NCBI GenBank assembly: GCA_964036155.1
Contig: OZ038423.1
Location: 40,315,249-40,379,248, forward strand
From: Diploscapter coronatus
Taxonomy: Eukaryota; Nematoda; Chromadorea; Rhabditida; Rhabditidae
DNA: 64,000 nucleotides
Direction of reading: 5' to 3'
The position numbers and the translations under genes are program-made. The notes beneath the pieces were generated by a model. The model was not told where the DNA came from and did no database searches. It was given only the letters and a program-made list of their open reading frames with translations. The first letter of the stretch is position 1. Each line of letters starts with the position of its first letter. Below are positions 47,799-59,696 of this stretch, piece by piece.

Positions 47799-48296
47799 AT
47801 CATTATCTTGAAAAAATGCATTTTATTATTTTTTTTAGAAAACAATCCACATTTTAGGAAAGTCAAAAATGCAAAGAAAGAAATTTGATGATCTAGATGC
47901 TGATCACAGAAAATGGTATTGCACATTGTCAGAGGGCTGACTTGACAATTCAAAATTCTAACCGATTAGCTAAATGGATGACTGAAGTACTTAACAAGAA
48001 AATAGTTATCAAAATCAGTTAATTAACGACATGAGATGATTGGTTTGAATAGACAACGGGATGCAATTTGGTGTACCTGTATCGCACGATAAAAGTCTTA
48101 CAATCACAAGTAGGGAAATGTTCATCTGATAAGATAAATTGGAAAAGTCAGGATATGCTAAGAGAAATTAAACTACCTTTGTGATACTATGGATTACGGT
48201 AATTACAGCATGCTACTCGTAAGTTTTGTTTTGTAAAATCTAATAGTTTCTATGATTTACAGAAATCTGGATAGTTATAAGTCAAATATAGTGAAT
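47799..48296. other. Convergent intergenic region, H2A and SLC37 3' ends
   Basis: About 500 bp of AT-rich sequence between two convergent genes; it holds both 3' UTRs. No exon or repeat was recognised. An AATAAA overlaps the H2A stop codon (about 47794-47799). Confidence 0.4.
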
Positions 48297-51200
48297 TTAC
48301 AATTCTGCAAGTCCTCCCTCCTGAACGGGCCTGCGTCGCACATCGATCACTTCAGAAGCGGGCCCAGTCGGCAGGACGTCGTCGGATTCTGAAGGCGAGT
48401 CGTAAGCGTCAGAATTCAAGGCGACATATTGCAAACGACGGCGGTCGCGACATTCCTGCAATTTCAGCACAAATAAATCTAAACAAGAAGATGATTTAGC
48501 CTTTTGGAAAGCTTATTCAGTTTGAATAGGAAATTGTAATAATAAAAAGAGAAACTGGATAACTTTCATCAGGTAAAAAAAAACATTTGAATGGAATTAG
48601 TAAGAATCGTCAGAGAAAGACTAGAAATCCGAAGAAGTCAATTTTTAGCAACAAATGAAGAATAAAATAATCTTTGATGGAATTGTACCTTGTAAAGTAG
48701 TGGGACCAAGCAAAGGATTGTGCAGACGATCATGAACATGAAGCCATAGAAGATGGCCACCCATCCGAACCACACCTCGATTGAGGGAATCAGCAGCTGC
48801 CCGAATGCAGCACCCAAACTACCAGTTCCTAAAAAGTGAATCATTCCAAATGTCATTCATTTGTTCAACAAAACCCTACCATCAACAATGCCAGTTACGG
48901 TCGATAGAGCTTCGGCATTGCCTCGCAGTTCAGGGCATTTGCCTTAAATAAAAAATAAATAAACTTGAAACTGATAGATAAAAAAGTATTGTTAATGCTC
49001 AAATCTTAGAGGTGCAAAATGGTATAATTATTTTTAATGGTTAGAAAATCGGGAAATAACACGTGAAAAGGAGAGACTGATCTAGAATCATTAATTGAAC
49101 TCAAGCTTGTATGGAAATGGCTGCTGATACTCTTGGAAGCGAAACAAATTGAATGGGAACGATTGGAACAATAAATATTCGAAAAAAAATTCGCACGAAT
49201 TTAACTCGATTTTGCGTAATTTCGAACATACCCAAATCTGCTGTAACGACACTCGAAATCATGTTTCCTGGGCCTGCCACGAAAAATCCGGCTAGAGATA
49301 GAATGAGTGCGTTGACGAAGTAGACAGGAGGCGAGACTGGAAAGGAAATTATAAAATGTATGGGAGAAATAGGAGAAACAGACGCAATACCTGAGTACAT
49401 GTAGAGAAAGATATTCGAGATCGCCAGCATTCCAACGATTATCGGAGTTCGAGTGGGGAAGTGGTCCTGAAATGTTATTTATGACCGACTTTCAACAAAC
49501 TCGAAAGTTAAAATGACCAAGATGCGTAATTTATTGCCTTTTCATTTTCTGAAAGATATGCAAAGCCTTTTAAAAATTAGACTACCAAATTTCAAGCTTT
49601 TCATTTATTTCCCTAAAATGATAAATTCCAAATTACCGAAACAGCTCCAGCTATAATCGCTGCAATAATTCCTCCGACATCGTACCAAATCGAAAGAGCG
49701 TCGGCGTCAGCCTCTGACCAATGCATCGCACTGAACATGATCATATTTTAGCTTTTCATGAGAAATAAGATAATTAAAGTGATAAACATTCAGTGTTTCA
49801 ATAGACATGATCTGACTTTAAATCTCTAACCTGCTCAAGTAGAACGGCAGCCAGAAGAAGAAACCATAGTTGACTAGTTTCAAGCATGCATATGCTAGCG
49901 AGTACTGGAAATAATTAGAATAAAAATTGCAAATACACGATCACTTCTAGGAATTGTTCGTAACTTCGAGATGAAAATGTCGGTTAAAAAGAATAAGGAA
50001 AAAGTAAACAAGAAATCTTATCTTGAATATCCAAATACGCTTTCAATTGTAAACTTATAAAGAACCGTAAAAAGTGTTTACCGGAATAACGCCAGGCAAG
50101 AGCCAAGCTCTCCAGAAGTTGATGGGCCGAGGTCGTTCGAGATGGACCTCGATGACGCGGTGTTGCTCGTCGGGGACTTCGGCAGGTTCGGGAAGGCCGA
50201 CATCGCGAGGAGCCGATTTGAGGTAGAGCAGAACGAACAAGGCGCACACAAACAGAAGCACGGAGTTCACCGCGAAGGCGTACTGCAACCCATTTTATTG
50301 AAAGAACAACACTTTCATATAATGTGATTTTAATGCGTCGATAAAAGAACATTTTTTCGGGATTCTGTAAAAATTAAAACTTTGAGGAGAATACACCGAC
50401 CTGATAGCCCAACAGAATGACTCGACTGGCGATGAGAGTTCCAACGATGTTCCCCACACTCGCACACCCCGACCAGACACCGAGCACGACGCCTCGTGAG
50501 TTGTGTCCGAACCAGTTACCCACAATCGATATCTGAAAAATGATTAAAAAAATATAAATGGAAAGGTTGAATGTGTAATAATCAGATTTGCTAGAAAATT
50601 CAGTTTTTTTTTTTCAAATTTTCGCCTTTGACTAGCCCTGATTTCAGCATCTGTATTCTAAATTCCTAATCGTCGTCTCTTTCAGAAAAGAGGTAAGAAG
50701 ATAACTCTATGGATCTTAGTTTGTAAAGAAGGTAAGAAAAACCTCAGCGGGCCAAGCGACGGATTGGAAGAGGCCGTTTGCGAGCCACAGCGACAGGTAG
50801 ATGAACTTGGTGTACCAGTGCAGCAACTCGGTCACGTAGCCGAATATGAACACCTGAATTCGTCTTTGAAAACGAAAAAGATAGTGTTGAACTTACAGAA
50901 ATTGCAGATAGAGCCATTCCAATTGACAGGACCACTTTTGGATCGTACGTATCGCCGACAACTCCACCAAAGAATAGACCGATGGCGTAAGTGAAGAGGA
51001 ATCCTCCGTCCAGAAGAGCGAGGAATTCAGACGCTGCCTTAAATTAGAATCGTGAATATCAACCTTTAGCAGGATTTTTCTCTTGCAAGTGTGATTTCAT
51101 TTTCAATCAATAAAATTGCGCAGAATAGGGTTATGTGATTAGCCCGAATAAAATTTGAATACATAAACCTTCATCTCAAATCCCACACCAACTCTCGTAA

Positions 51201-51705
51201 ACCATCAATTTCACCACATCCTACGCGCACCAACGCGTGCACAAAATGCAGAGTTTAGAAGTGAGGCAAACTATCAAACCTGTTCGCTAGGAAACAGTGG
51301 AGGATGTCCCGTTGTGTTTCGAGTCCAAGTAGCGATCATCGAAGGCTTCACGGTCGACAGCGTTTTTCGAGTCGCGTGCACAAAGGCGAAGCTGACATTT
51401 TTAACGTCAATTTTTTAATAATAGATTTCTTTAGAAGAGAAAAAACGTGATCAAACGGATCAGTTAATCATGTGAATATTCGCGTCTCTTGATCACTAGC
51501 CCCAAGACGAAATTGTAAATGTATTCTTTCAAACTTGCAATGTTAAATACAAATTCCGTATGTTTACTGCTTTCGATACGAACCTGACAAATGTGAGAGC
51601 GAAGACGTTGAGGTGGTGATGCGTCCAGGTCTCGCCGCCTGTGAAGAATCGACAGATCCTCTTCCAGATCTCGTTCCGTGTCCGGATTCGCACTCCATTC
51701 GGCAT
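48297..51705 (-). CDS. SLC37A: SLC37-family sugar-phosphate/phosphate antiporter, 509 aa
   Basis: Thirteen exons join in frame: 51584-51705, 51280-51391, 50897-51037, 50743-50853, 50401-50532, 50082-50282, 49831-49904, 49637-49730, 49391-49466, 49232-49336, 48880-48942, 48689-48828 and 48297-48455. The 509 residues match the family length of about 500. It is a 12-helix major-facilitator protein. Landmarks are HHHLNVFALTFVSFAFVHATRK in the first helix region, FLFTYAIGLFFGGVVGDTYDP (first half signature), WPAEISIVGNWFGHNSRGVV, SVGNIVGTLIAS, a long central loop with RPRPINFWRAWLLPGVIPYS, GIIAAIIAGAVSDHFPTRTP, and KCPELRGNAEALSTVTGIVDGTGSLGAAFGQ. A charged C-terminal tail follows. SLC37 proteins exchange glucose-6-phosphate or glycerol-3-phosphate for phosphate across the ER membrane. 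The A1/A2 subtype is not decidable here. The gene is convergent with the H2A gene. Confidence 0.94.
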
Positions 51706-52632
51706 TTTCGCAACGCCCTGAGATTTTACGGATTACATATTTTCAGAAGGGACATTTCGACAATCAATAAACCGAAACCAAGCTGGAAAATGTGACTAAT
51801 CTAAACAATAGGCTGCTGAATTAGAGACAACCAAAGTGCGTGGAAGACGCGTAAATGATGGAAGAGAAAGAGAGTGAGAGAGAGAAAAAGAGGAATCAGC
51901 ATAAAGGGAAAAGTGACGGGGCATGAAGTATTCGTAGCGAAAATAAGGACGAGGAAACAATATCAATTTCCATTTATGGAAACGAGATAAGCAGCTTGGT
52001 CAGAACAGATTAACGAGGACATTCAGCGCTGTTACTAGGAGACCAAGCCGATCTTTCCTTCTATTTGAATCGAATCTTAAACTTGGCTTACTTCGAGAAT
52101 AAATTATGAAAAATTCTCAAGTTAAATTTCCCTAATAAGTATAATAGAGCGTTGTGAATTTCTTCATAGCTTTTAGAAGATGATTCACTAAATCCAAAAT
52201 TCCGGATCAAAATAATTTTTTAAATAGTACGATTGTGCCCCTATACAAGGGTTTTCAAAATCATCTATAACATGCTGGAGTAAAAATGCACTCATGGGAC
52301 GTGTAATCAAACTGAGTGCGGAGCGTCAACAATAGCTGTTCACAAGAAATCGGTTAACTATTTCTGTTATATATTTTGAAAATGTTACTTTGAAATTACT
52401 ATAAAATATTGGATTTGGTTACACAATTTTTGAAATAAAATATTAAAAAGTATATTTATTTTAGTTGCAATCTTTCAGCGTCTTTATTGGATATCCGAGA
52501 GTTGTCTGTATCATGTGCATTGAAATTTCTAATAACAGTCGAATAAAAATAATATTCGTAAAATATAATATACAAAAATATATAAGAGGTAAATAAAAGG
52601 ACTACATGGTATTAAACTGCATTATTCAAATT
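51706..52632. other. SLC37 upstream region and kelch 3' flank
   Basis: About 930 bp with no exon. The right half contains direct repeat copy A (52439-52530). An AATAAA read on the minus strand (52483-52488) lies about 145 bp after the kelch stop and may be its polyadenylation signal. Confidence 0.4.
52439..52530. repeat. Direct repeat copy A flanking the Hsp70-kelch locus
   Basis: About 90 bp shared with 58655-58741. The best-conserved core, GAGAGTTGTCTGTATCATGT plus the following GCATTGAAAT, is identical in both. The left part (ATATTTATTT, AGTT, CAAT) is similar with small gaps. Copy A lies about 100 bp beyond the kelch stop codon. Confidence 0.75.
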
Positions 52633-53769
52633 TTAATTTTCAACTTCACGCCATTTATTCGTTTGTGGATCGTATTCTTCGATTGAATTACAAAAATTTT
52701 CCCATAAAGAGTCTTGAAATCTAAGTTAACAAATATTTTGTATAAAGATATGGAAAATCTCAGCTCACCCTCCGATTGCATACAATTTTCCGTTAGCGAC
52801 AATGAGCGGATGAAAACATCTAGCATAATTCATATCAGCGATTCGAGAAATTCGACTGTCAACTGGAGCTGAGGGATCGAAACACAAACAGGATTTGAAT
52901 ATATTATCAGCAAATATTTCACCACTAAATATATAATGATACATTATTTATCATACAAAATAATGACCTTCGTCCTCCAGTTATGTAAATTTTTCCATTT
53001 AGCAATGTAACTCCAAAATAGATTAGTTTTTCTGGAATCTCTCCAACTTCAATCCATTCCCGCTCATCGTCTGATAATCGATATATTTTTTTATTATTCC
53101 ACCCACCAATAACTGAATATCCATAATTACAATAATGAATATGCTATAATGCGACCGTATAAAATTCCATCGCATGTTATTGTTTGAGTCCATCTAATTG
53201 GAAGAGGAAGAGCAGGTCCTGTTTGCCATTGTCCATCTATTAAAACCTGAATGAATCATTTCGTAGACTTTCATTCGATCTTCTTACATCAACTCGATTT
53301 GTATTTTCCCATGTTCTAGGATCCTCATCATATATATCATTTTCACCTCTTCCACCCAAATAATACAATTTGTCTTTGAAATAAGCCACAGATGCATCTT
53401 CACGCCATTCAGGAGGATTTGGGCCTGTATAATTCTTTGAATCGATCATTCATGGATTTGTTGACAGACCTCTTGAAATTTGTCGAGTATTCAAGTTAAA
53501 TATTTCAAATGACTTTTCATAATCGTGAATTCCAAAAATCTGAAATTGAGCAATTATTCAAAACAACGAACAGATTAATTTACTTTATTCTGTATAGTCG
53601 CTACTTCATATGGCTTATAATAATAGAATTTTGTAATCTCTTCTACTGAGCAGGTATGTGAATTGAACAGGCATATTCTTCCTTCACGTTTACCATTATT
53701 TGAATATGGATCTAAAATATAATAAATTATTGAATCTCTCATTCAGTTAAATTTATTCTTATCTCTTAC
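52633..53769 (-). repeat. Kelch module 3, terminal copy
   Basis: The same exon order with normal acceptors. It ends at the equivalent of the inter-module exon, where KWREVEN is followed by a stop, whereas modules 1 and 2 continue with KWREVG and read into the next unit. Blades include [32 protein letters not shown] and [11 protein letters not shown]. Confidence 0.85.
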
Positions 53770-56700
53770 AGTAAAACAAAATTTTATGCGAATTATTGAA
53801 TAAATTAATTTTTCCAACTTCACGCCATTTATCCGTTTGTGGATCGTATTCTTCGATTGAATTACAATAATTTCTCCAAAAAGGATTTTGAAATCTAAGT
53901 TTAAAAATATTTCGTATAAAAGATATGCAGAATCTCAACTCACCCTCCGATTGCATATAATTTTTCATTCGCAGCAACAAGCGAATGGCGAGATCTTGCA
54001 TAATACATATCGGAAATTCGAGAAATTCTACTGTCAACTGGAGCTGAGGGGTCGAAACACAAACAGGATTTTAATACACCATCATTATCACTAAATATAT
54101 AATGATACATTATTTATCATACAAAATCAACGACTTCCATCCTCCAGTTATGTAAATTTTTCCATCTAGCGATGTAACTCCGGAAAATCCTCGTCTTTCT
54201 GGAATCTCTCCAATTTCAATCCATGCCCATTCATCGTCAGATAGTTGATATATCTTTCTACTATTCCATCCATCAATAACTAAATATCCATAATTACAAT
54301 AATGAACATGCTATAATGCGACCGTATAAAATTCCATCACATGTTATTGTTTGAACCCATCTAATTGAAAGAGGAAAAACAGGTCCTGTTTGCCATTCTC
54401 CGTCTATTAAAACCTGAATAAATTATTTCATGGACTTCCATTCGATCTTCTTACATCAACTCGATTTGCATTTTTCCATGTTCTAGGATCCTCATCATAT
54501 ATATCCTCATCACTTATATCCTCATCGTATATATCCTTTTCATTCTTTCCACCCAAATAATACAATTTGTTCTTGAAATAAGCGGCCGATGCATACAAAC
54601 GCCATTCAGGAGGATCTGGTCCTGTAAAATTCTTTGAATCGATCATTCATGGATTTATTGATAAAACCTCTTAAAATTTGTCCAGTATTCAAGTCATATA
54701 TTTCAAATGATTCATCTGCGCTGTCAATTCCAAAAATCGAAAATATGAGAAATTAGTCAAAATAACGAACATAAGAATTTACTTTATTTTGTATGATCGT
54801 TACTTGATATGGCTTATAATAATTATGAAATTTTGCAATCTCTTCGACTGACCAGCTATATGAATTAAAAAAGCATATTCTTCCTTCACATTTACCATTA
54901 TTCAAATATGAATCTAAAATAATAAATTATTGAATCTCTCATTCAGTTAAATTTATTCTTATCTCTTACAGTAAAACAAAATTTTATGCGAATTATTGAA
55001 TAAATTAATTTGTCCAACTTCACGCCATTTATCCGTTTGTGGATCGTATTCTTCGATTGAATTACAATAATTTGTATAAGGAATTTGAAATCTAAGTTAA
55101 CAAATATTTCGTATAAAAGATATGCAGAATCTCAACTCACCCTCCGATTGCATATAATTTTCCATTCGTAGCAACAAGAGAACGATTATATATTTCATAA
55201 TTCATATCAGCGATTCGAGAAATTCGACTGTCAACTGGAGCTGAGGGATCGAAACACAGACAGGATTTGAATACATCATCATCACTAAATGTATAAGGAC
55301 GCATTATTTATCATACAAAATCAACGACTTCTGTCCTCCAGTTATGTAAATTTTTCCATTTAACGATGCAACTCCGAAAGATTCTAGTTTTTCTGGAATC
55401 TCTCCGATTTCAACCCATTCCCGCTCATCGTCTGATAATCGATATATCATTCTACTTCCACAACCATCAATAACTGAATATCCATAATTACAGTAATAAG
55501 TATGCTATAATGTGACCATATAAAATTCCATCGCATGTTATTGTTTGAGTCCATCTAATTGAAAGAGGAAAAGCAGGCCCTATTTGCCATTTTTCGTCTA
55601 TTAAAACCTGAATAAATTATTTCATGAACTTTCATTCGATCTTCTTACATCAACTCGATTTGCATTTTTCCATGTTCTAGGATCCTCATCATATATATCC
55701 TTTTCATTCTTTCCACCCAAATAATACAATTTGTTCTTGAAATAAGCGGCCGATGCATACAAACGCCATTCAGGAGGATCTGGACCTGTAAAATTATTTT
55801 AATCGATCAGTCATGGATTTATTGATAAAACCTTTTGACATTTGTCGAGTATTCAAGTCATATATTTCAAATGATTCATCTGCGCTGTCAATTCCAAAAA
55901 TCTGAAACCTAAGAAATTAGTCAAAATAACGAGCATAAGAGTTTACTTTGTTCTGTGTAATTGCTATTTGATATGGCTGATAATCATTGTAGAATTTTGC
56001 AATCTCTTCGACTGAGCAGGTATATGAATTGAACAAACCTATTCTTCCTTCCTCTTCACCATTATTTCGATAATAAACTAAATTATTATGAATCGTTTCA
56101 AAGTCTCCTACTTAGTTTTCAACATAATTTCTTACCATAAAGCAAAATTTCATGCGAATTATTGAATGAATTGTCTCCGCCAAATTGCAAATTATTGGTA
56201 TTCCAGAATAATTCAACCATTTTATTGTTACTCAATGAAGTTTGCTTTTTCATCTTCTAAAATATTTTGTCTAAATATTTGCAGTATAATAATTTCTACT
56301 TCAATAGCATCAGCCAAAATAGCTGCCCCAAATACGACGGCTTCATCGGGATTGATATTGAGTCTTAATTTCTCATTTCCAAATTTCATTTCCAAAATAT
56401 TTTTTATCGCAGGAATCCTTGTTGACCCACCGACCATTATCTGAATAAATTATTTAAGGAAGATGTTTCCGATTAGAATGGAAGGTCTTTTGTGATTATT
56501 TACTACATGATCGATGTCATCTGTCTTAAGATTAGCCATTTTAAGCGTATCCTCAATTAGCTTGGATGTTCTTGCGTAAAGCTCCTCGCATAATTCATTA
56601 AAATTTATCTTCGTTAATTGTACATCTAAATCCAAATCCCCATCTGGGTCGATTTCCAACTGAATTTTATAATTCGCTACTTCGATTATTTCTAATAATG

Positions 56701-58149
56701 CTAACATGAATATTATAAGAAGGAGCATCAAAGGAGAGCGCTTCTTTTGCTGCTCTGCACTCGGTCCTTAACCGTTTAAACAAACGCTTATTTCCAAAAA
56801 TATCATTATTCGACAATTCCCTATATTCTTGTAATACATAGTCCATAATTATTCGATCGAAGTCCTGGCCACCTATTAAAATGCAAATTCAGGCATATTA
56901 TGAAAAGAATATTAAATGTGATCTTACCTAAATGCTTATCTCCATGAACTGCTCTTATAGCGAGTTTTCCGTTTTTAATTTCACAAATATTAATATCAAG
57001 TGTGCCTGAAAGTTCATTGATACAACTGTTCGATTGTCTGTTTCCAAATGATGATTATGTACCTACCTCCGCCAAAGTCGAATATCATTATGTTTGAATC
57101 CTCTAACTTCTTATCTTCATTGTACGCAATCGCAGCGGCTATAGGCTCTTTAACTAGCATCTTTAACTCGAGTCCAGCCATTTGAACAGCTCTTTTCGTA
57201 GCCTCTATTTGAGCTGTCTGAAAGAAGGCAGGAGTCGCGACAACAGCCCCTGTTATTGGTTTTCCCGTGTAACTCTAAAGAGATAAATGCTAAATAGGCA
57301 TTATTTAAATATCGAACTTCTGCGATTAATTTAAGTTTCCGTAGAATATCAGCTGACACATCTTCCGGCGAAATAAATTGCTCTTCCGCAGTGTCTTTAT
57401 TCAGAACATAGCCTACTAGTTCCTAAAATACTATATTTTCGTTACAATGAGAAATAAATGCGGCACATTTCTTGTATCCAAATCGAATGTCCATAGTAAG
57501 CGATTCTCGGCAATCGGCAGATCATACATAAACTCCCAGCCGAGGAGTCTTTTGGAATCTATAAAATCAACCCAAAAAATAAGGTAGCACTTTGGATATT
57601 ATTGAGTCCGAAATCTGGAAGGTCGAAAATGAGGAGGGAAAGAATGGTTTTAGGTCAGTCTCTCCTTTTCGGATGCTATTTCACTTTTTAACAGATAAAA
57701 TAGGTTTGTTAGTAAAGAAAGGAATGACGAAATGCTTTCTTGTAAATGACGTAGTGATTTTCTGTCAAATTATTGAATATCTCTCATATTTTCGATAGAA
57801 ATACTAAGTTTCTTGACAAAATCACTCCGTCAAATACTAATTGCCAAAAAAATAACCGTGCACCACTTTTCGCCTCCCGAGTTACGAACTAAAGGATACA
57901 AACCGTATAGAACTCGTGAGAGATCAGGATAGTTGAGTGCATGATTACCAACTAATATTTCGTTATTATCCCCATATGACACAATCGATGGTATAAAATT
58001 TTTGCCTAAGCATAAATTACAATGGAAAGAGTAGATAGGGATTTCATAATTGATTTACCTTCTTCATTGAAAATGATTTTAGGCTTTCCATTTTCAACAA
58101 TAGCAACACATGAATATGTCGTTCCCAAATCAATGCCGATATAGGCCAT
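52633..58149 (-). CDS. Hsp70 ATPase domain joined to three kelch propeller modules
   Basis: From ATG 58149 about ten exons encode a complete Hsp70 nucleotide-binding domain: [77 protein letters not shown] and [13 protein letters not shown]. Catalytic Asp, Lys, Glu and Thr positions are kept. Two gene models fit. Unspliced, the frame stops at 56228 and a kelch ATG follows at 56220, only 7 bp later. If the 43-bp intron 56257-56299 (GTAGAA...TTTTAG) is removed, the chain runs in frame from [11 protein letters not shown] through [12 protein letters not shown] into the kelch exons. I prefer the second, because 43-46 bp introns are normal in this gene. The substrate-binding domain is absent, its place taken by kelch blades. 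Kelch exons run to a stop at 52633. The middle module has a broken acceptor near 54759. Composition is AT-rich even in exons, unlike neighbours. Function unknown. Confidence 0.72.
53770..54969 (-). repeat. Kelch module 2, 1,200-bp copy with a damaged splice site
   Basis: The same exon order as module 1. The acceptor before IFGIDSAD reads TTTTCG instead of TTTCAG (near 54759), a one-base loss. The retained 45-bp intron would introduce a stop. An acidic stretch is expanded ([13 protein letters not shown] at about 54495-54535). Other exons remain open. Confidence 0.8.
54970..56220 (-). repeat. Kelch module 1, intact six-blade set
   Basis: Conceptually spliced through introns of 43-60 bp, this module shows blades with [43 protein letters not shown] and [18 protein letters not shown]. 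These are the double-Gly and Tyr/Trp marks of kelch. About 290 residues give roughly six blades. The last exon runs in frame into module 2. Confidence 0.85.
57560..57904. other. Unusually long intron in the Hsp70 part, with hairpin arms
   Basis: This intron is about 345 bp, while the others in the gene are 43-65 bp. It contains facing arms GACGTAGTGATTTTCTGTCAA (split here as two pieces, near 57747) and GACGGAGTGATTTTGTCAA (reverse complement, near 57820-57840), which suggests a small inserted hairpin element. A 68-codon plus-strand frame here has no recognisable similarity. Confidence 0.45.
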
Positions 58150-59696
58150 TTTTTATTCCTTAATTTTTTTTAAATTAGAAATTTGCTGATTTAGGAAATA
58201 AATAAATGCTACATTCATGCGTAAACAAATAAAAAATCAATAACCATTAGAAGCAAGAAGGCAAACTTTTATATTGAATGAGAATGATAAGAGAATAGTG
58301 ATGTCGAATACTTTGCGAGAAAAAAACTTATCATCAGATTTGAAGTTTTCGGTTCGATATAAAATTCGTCACATTATCTAATGTTCTCTTGTCCATAATA
58401 GCGAATAGTGAACTGAAAGTAAGCTACGATATTTCTCAGCACGATTCAAACATCAAATCGATCAACTTCCAAGTCTGCTTATCATAAATTTAATAATTTT
58501 GACAAATGGTAGGAATTAGAAATAAACAAATAAAACAATGTTTAATTGGTTGAACAATAATCTGTTCAATTTCGAATGCTATAAAAATGCTATTTCGCAT
58601 TCAAATGCAAAACTCTCAGGAGGGTGAAAGAGTAAGAAATTTTCATTTTAATAAATATTAAAAATATTTATTTCAGTTACAATTATCCCTCATCACTTTT
58701 GGATATCTTCGAGAGTTGTCTGTATCATGTGCATTGAAATTAAATTATTACTTCACATTTTATTGAATACAATTTCTACATGAAAGCTGAGATTATTATA
58801 ATCAAGTTTTATTTATGTGAATTTTTCCGACTTCACACAAAATGTGGTATGCAGTTCTACTTTCCACTATAAAAGGAACTCAAAGCGCCTGTGTCAAGAA
58901 GAAGGCTAGCAAGTGCATTCCTTGCCTGAAGGCGTAGAACATTCATTTATATAATCATTCAAGAGGATCATTGATTGCAAAATAGCTGTGATTTTTTTAC
59001 CAACTTCAATTAATAAAGTGTTGATTTGATTGACTTTGCACTGCTTTTTAGAGCACATTAAGCTCAAATGGGTGTTGTACTGAATTTTGTTGAATTGTGA
59101 AAATTATGATTGGAAGGCGAGAAAGCTGTGGAGATTGGATATTTGGGTGATGCTGATAGAGGGGAGAGATGAGGGCGGAAGGCGAAGGAACAGCTGATGC
59201 GGCAGCTCAGCTCTGCCCAGGACCCAGAGCCAGGGGCGATCGACAGGCCAAGGGACTTTGTCGCCTTTCTGCCTCTTTACTACGCTCTTCCCCCGTCCTT
59301 CGCAATCAGTCAGTCTCTCCTTCAAACGTTTTTGCGTCTTCCCGCATAGCTCTGTCTGATTTGTGTAGGCTGCAGAGGGAATGGGTGACTCGCACTCTGT
59401 CTCTCTGCTGTTCTGCCTCTGTTCGTGCAACGATCAACTCCACATTTCTGCGCTCAGTGCCAAATCTCCAAATCTTCCATTATCTTCATCTTTTCCTTCT
59501 CCTATCGATACATCGCTTTTATTGTTCCCTGCTCCTTATTACTACATTCATCTTCTAGTCATTCAGATTTTCAGAACGAATGCATAATCACTAAATCGGA
59601 ATCGATCAACTTCTATAGGAATGTTGTTTTCTGGCGGCTCACAGGCCAAATCAAAGAAAGACGACAAGAAGGAAAGGAAGAGCAGCAGAGGTTTGC
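58150..59696. other. Hsp70-kelch upstream region and CH-gene 5' region
   Basis: No exon is recognised. A minus-strand TATAAAAG at 58266-58273 lies about 117 bp before the Hsp70-kelch ATG and may be its TATA box; I could not find a convincing heat-shock element. Repeat copy B and a kelch-like remnant lie at 58655-58840. From about 59,160 the sequence is more GC-rich and then C/T-rich, as expected for the promoter and 5' UTR of the plus-strand CH-domain gene. Confidence 0.4.
58655..58741. repeat. Direct repeat copy B, upstream of the Hsp70-kelch gene
   Basis: Partner of 52439-52530 in the same orientation. About 80 bp further right (58819-58840) the minus strand reads GTGAAGTCGGAAAAATT, close to the kelch module end GTGAAGTTGGAAAAATT. 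The spacing to the repeat is like that between the real kelch stop and copy A, so this looks like the 3' stump of a lost kelch gene copy. Confidence 0.65.

Noticed and set aside
56228..58149. A stand-alone truncated Hsp70 pseudogene
   Set aside because: All exons of the ATPase domain are intact and in frame, and catalytic motifs are kept. The apparent truncation is explained by an in-frame 43-bp intron into kelch. It is kept as the alternative model.
58266..58560. Heat-shock elements upstream of the Hsp70-kelch gene
   Set aside because: Isolated GAA and TTC triplets occur but not with the 2-bp spacing of a heat-shock element, so no claim of heat induction is made.
59104..59430. A 108-codon minus-strand frame with Arg/Lys-rich sequence
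   Set aside because: It lies in the GC-rich upstream region of the CH-domain gene, with no motif, no exon structure and a competing plus-strand frame.
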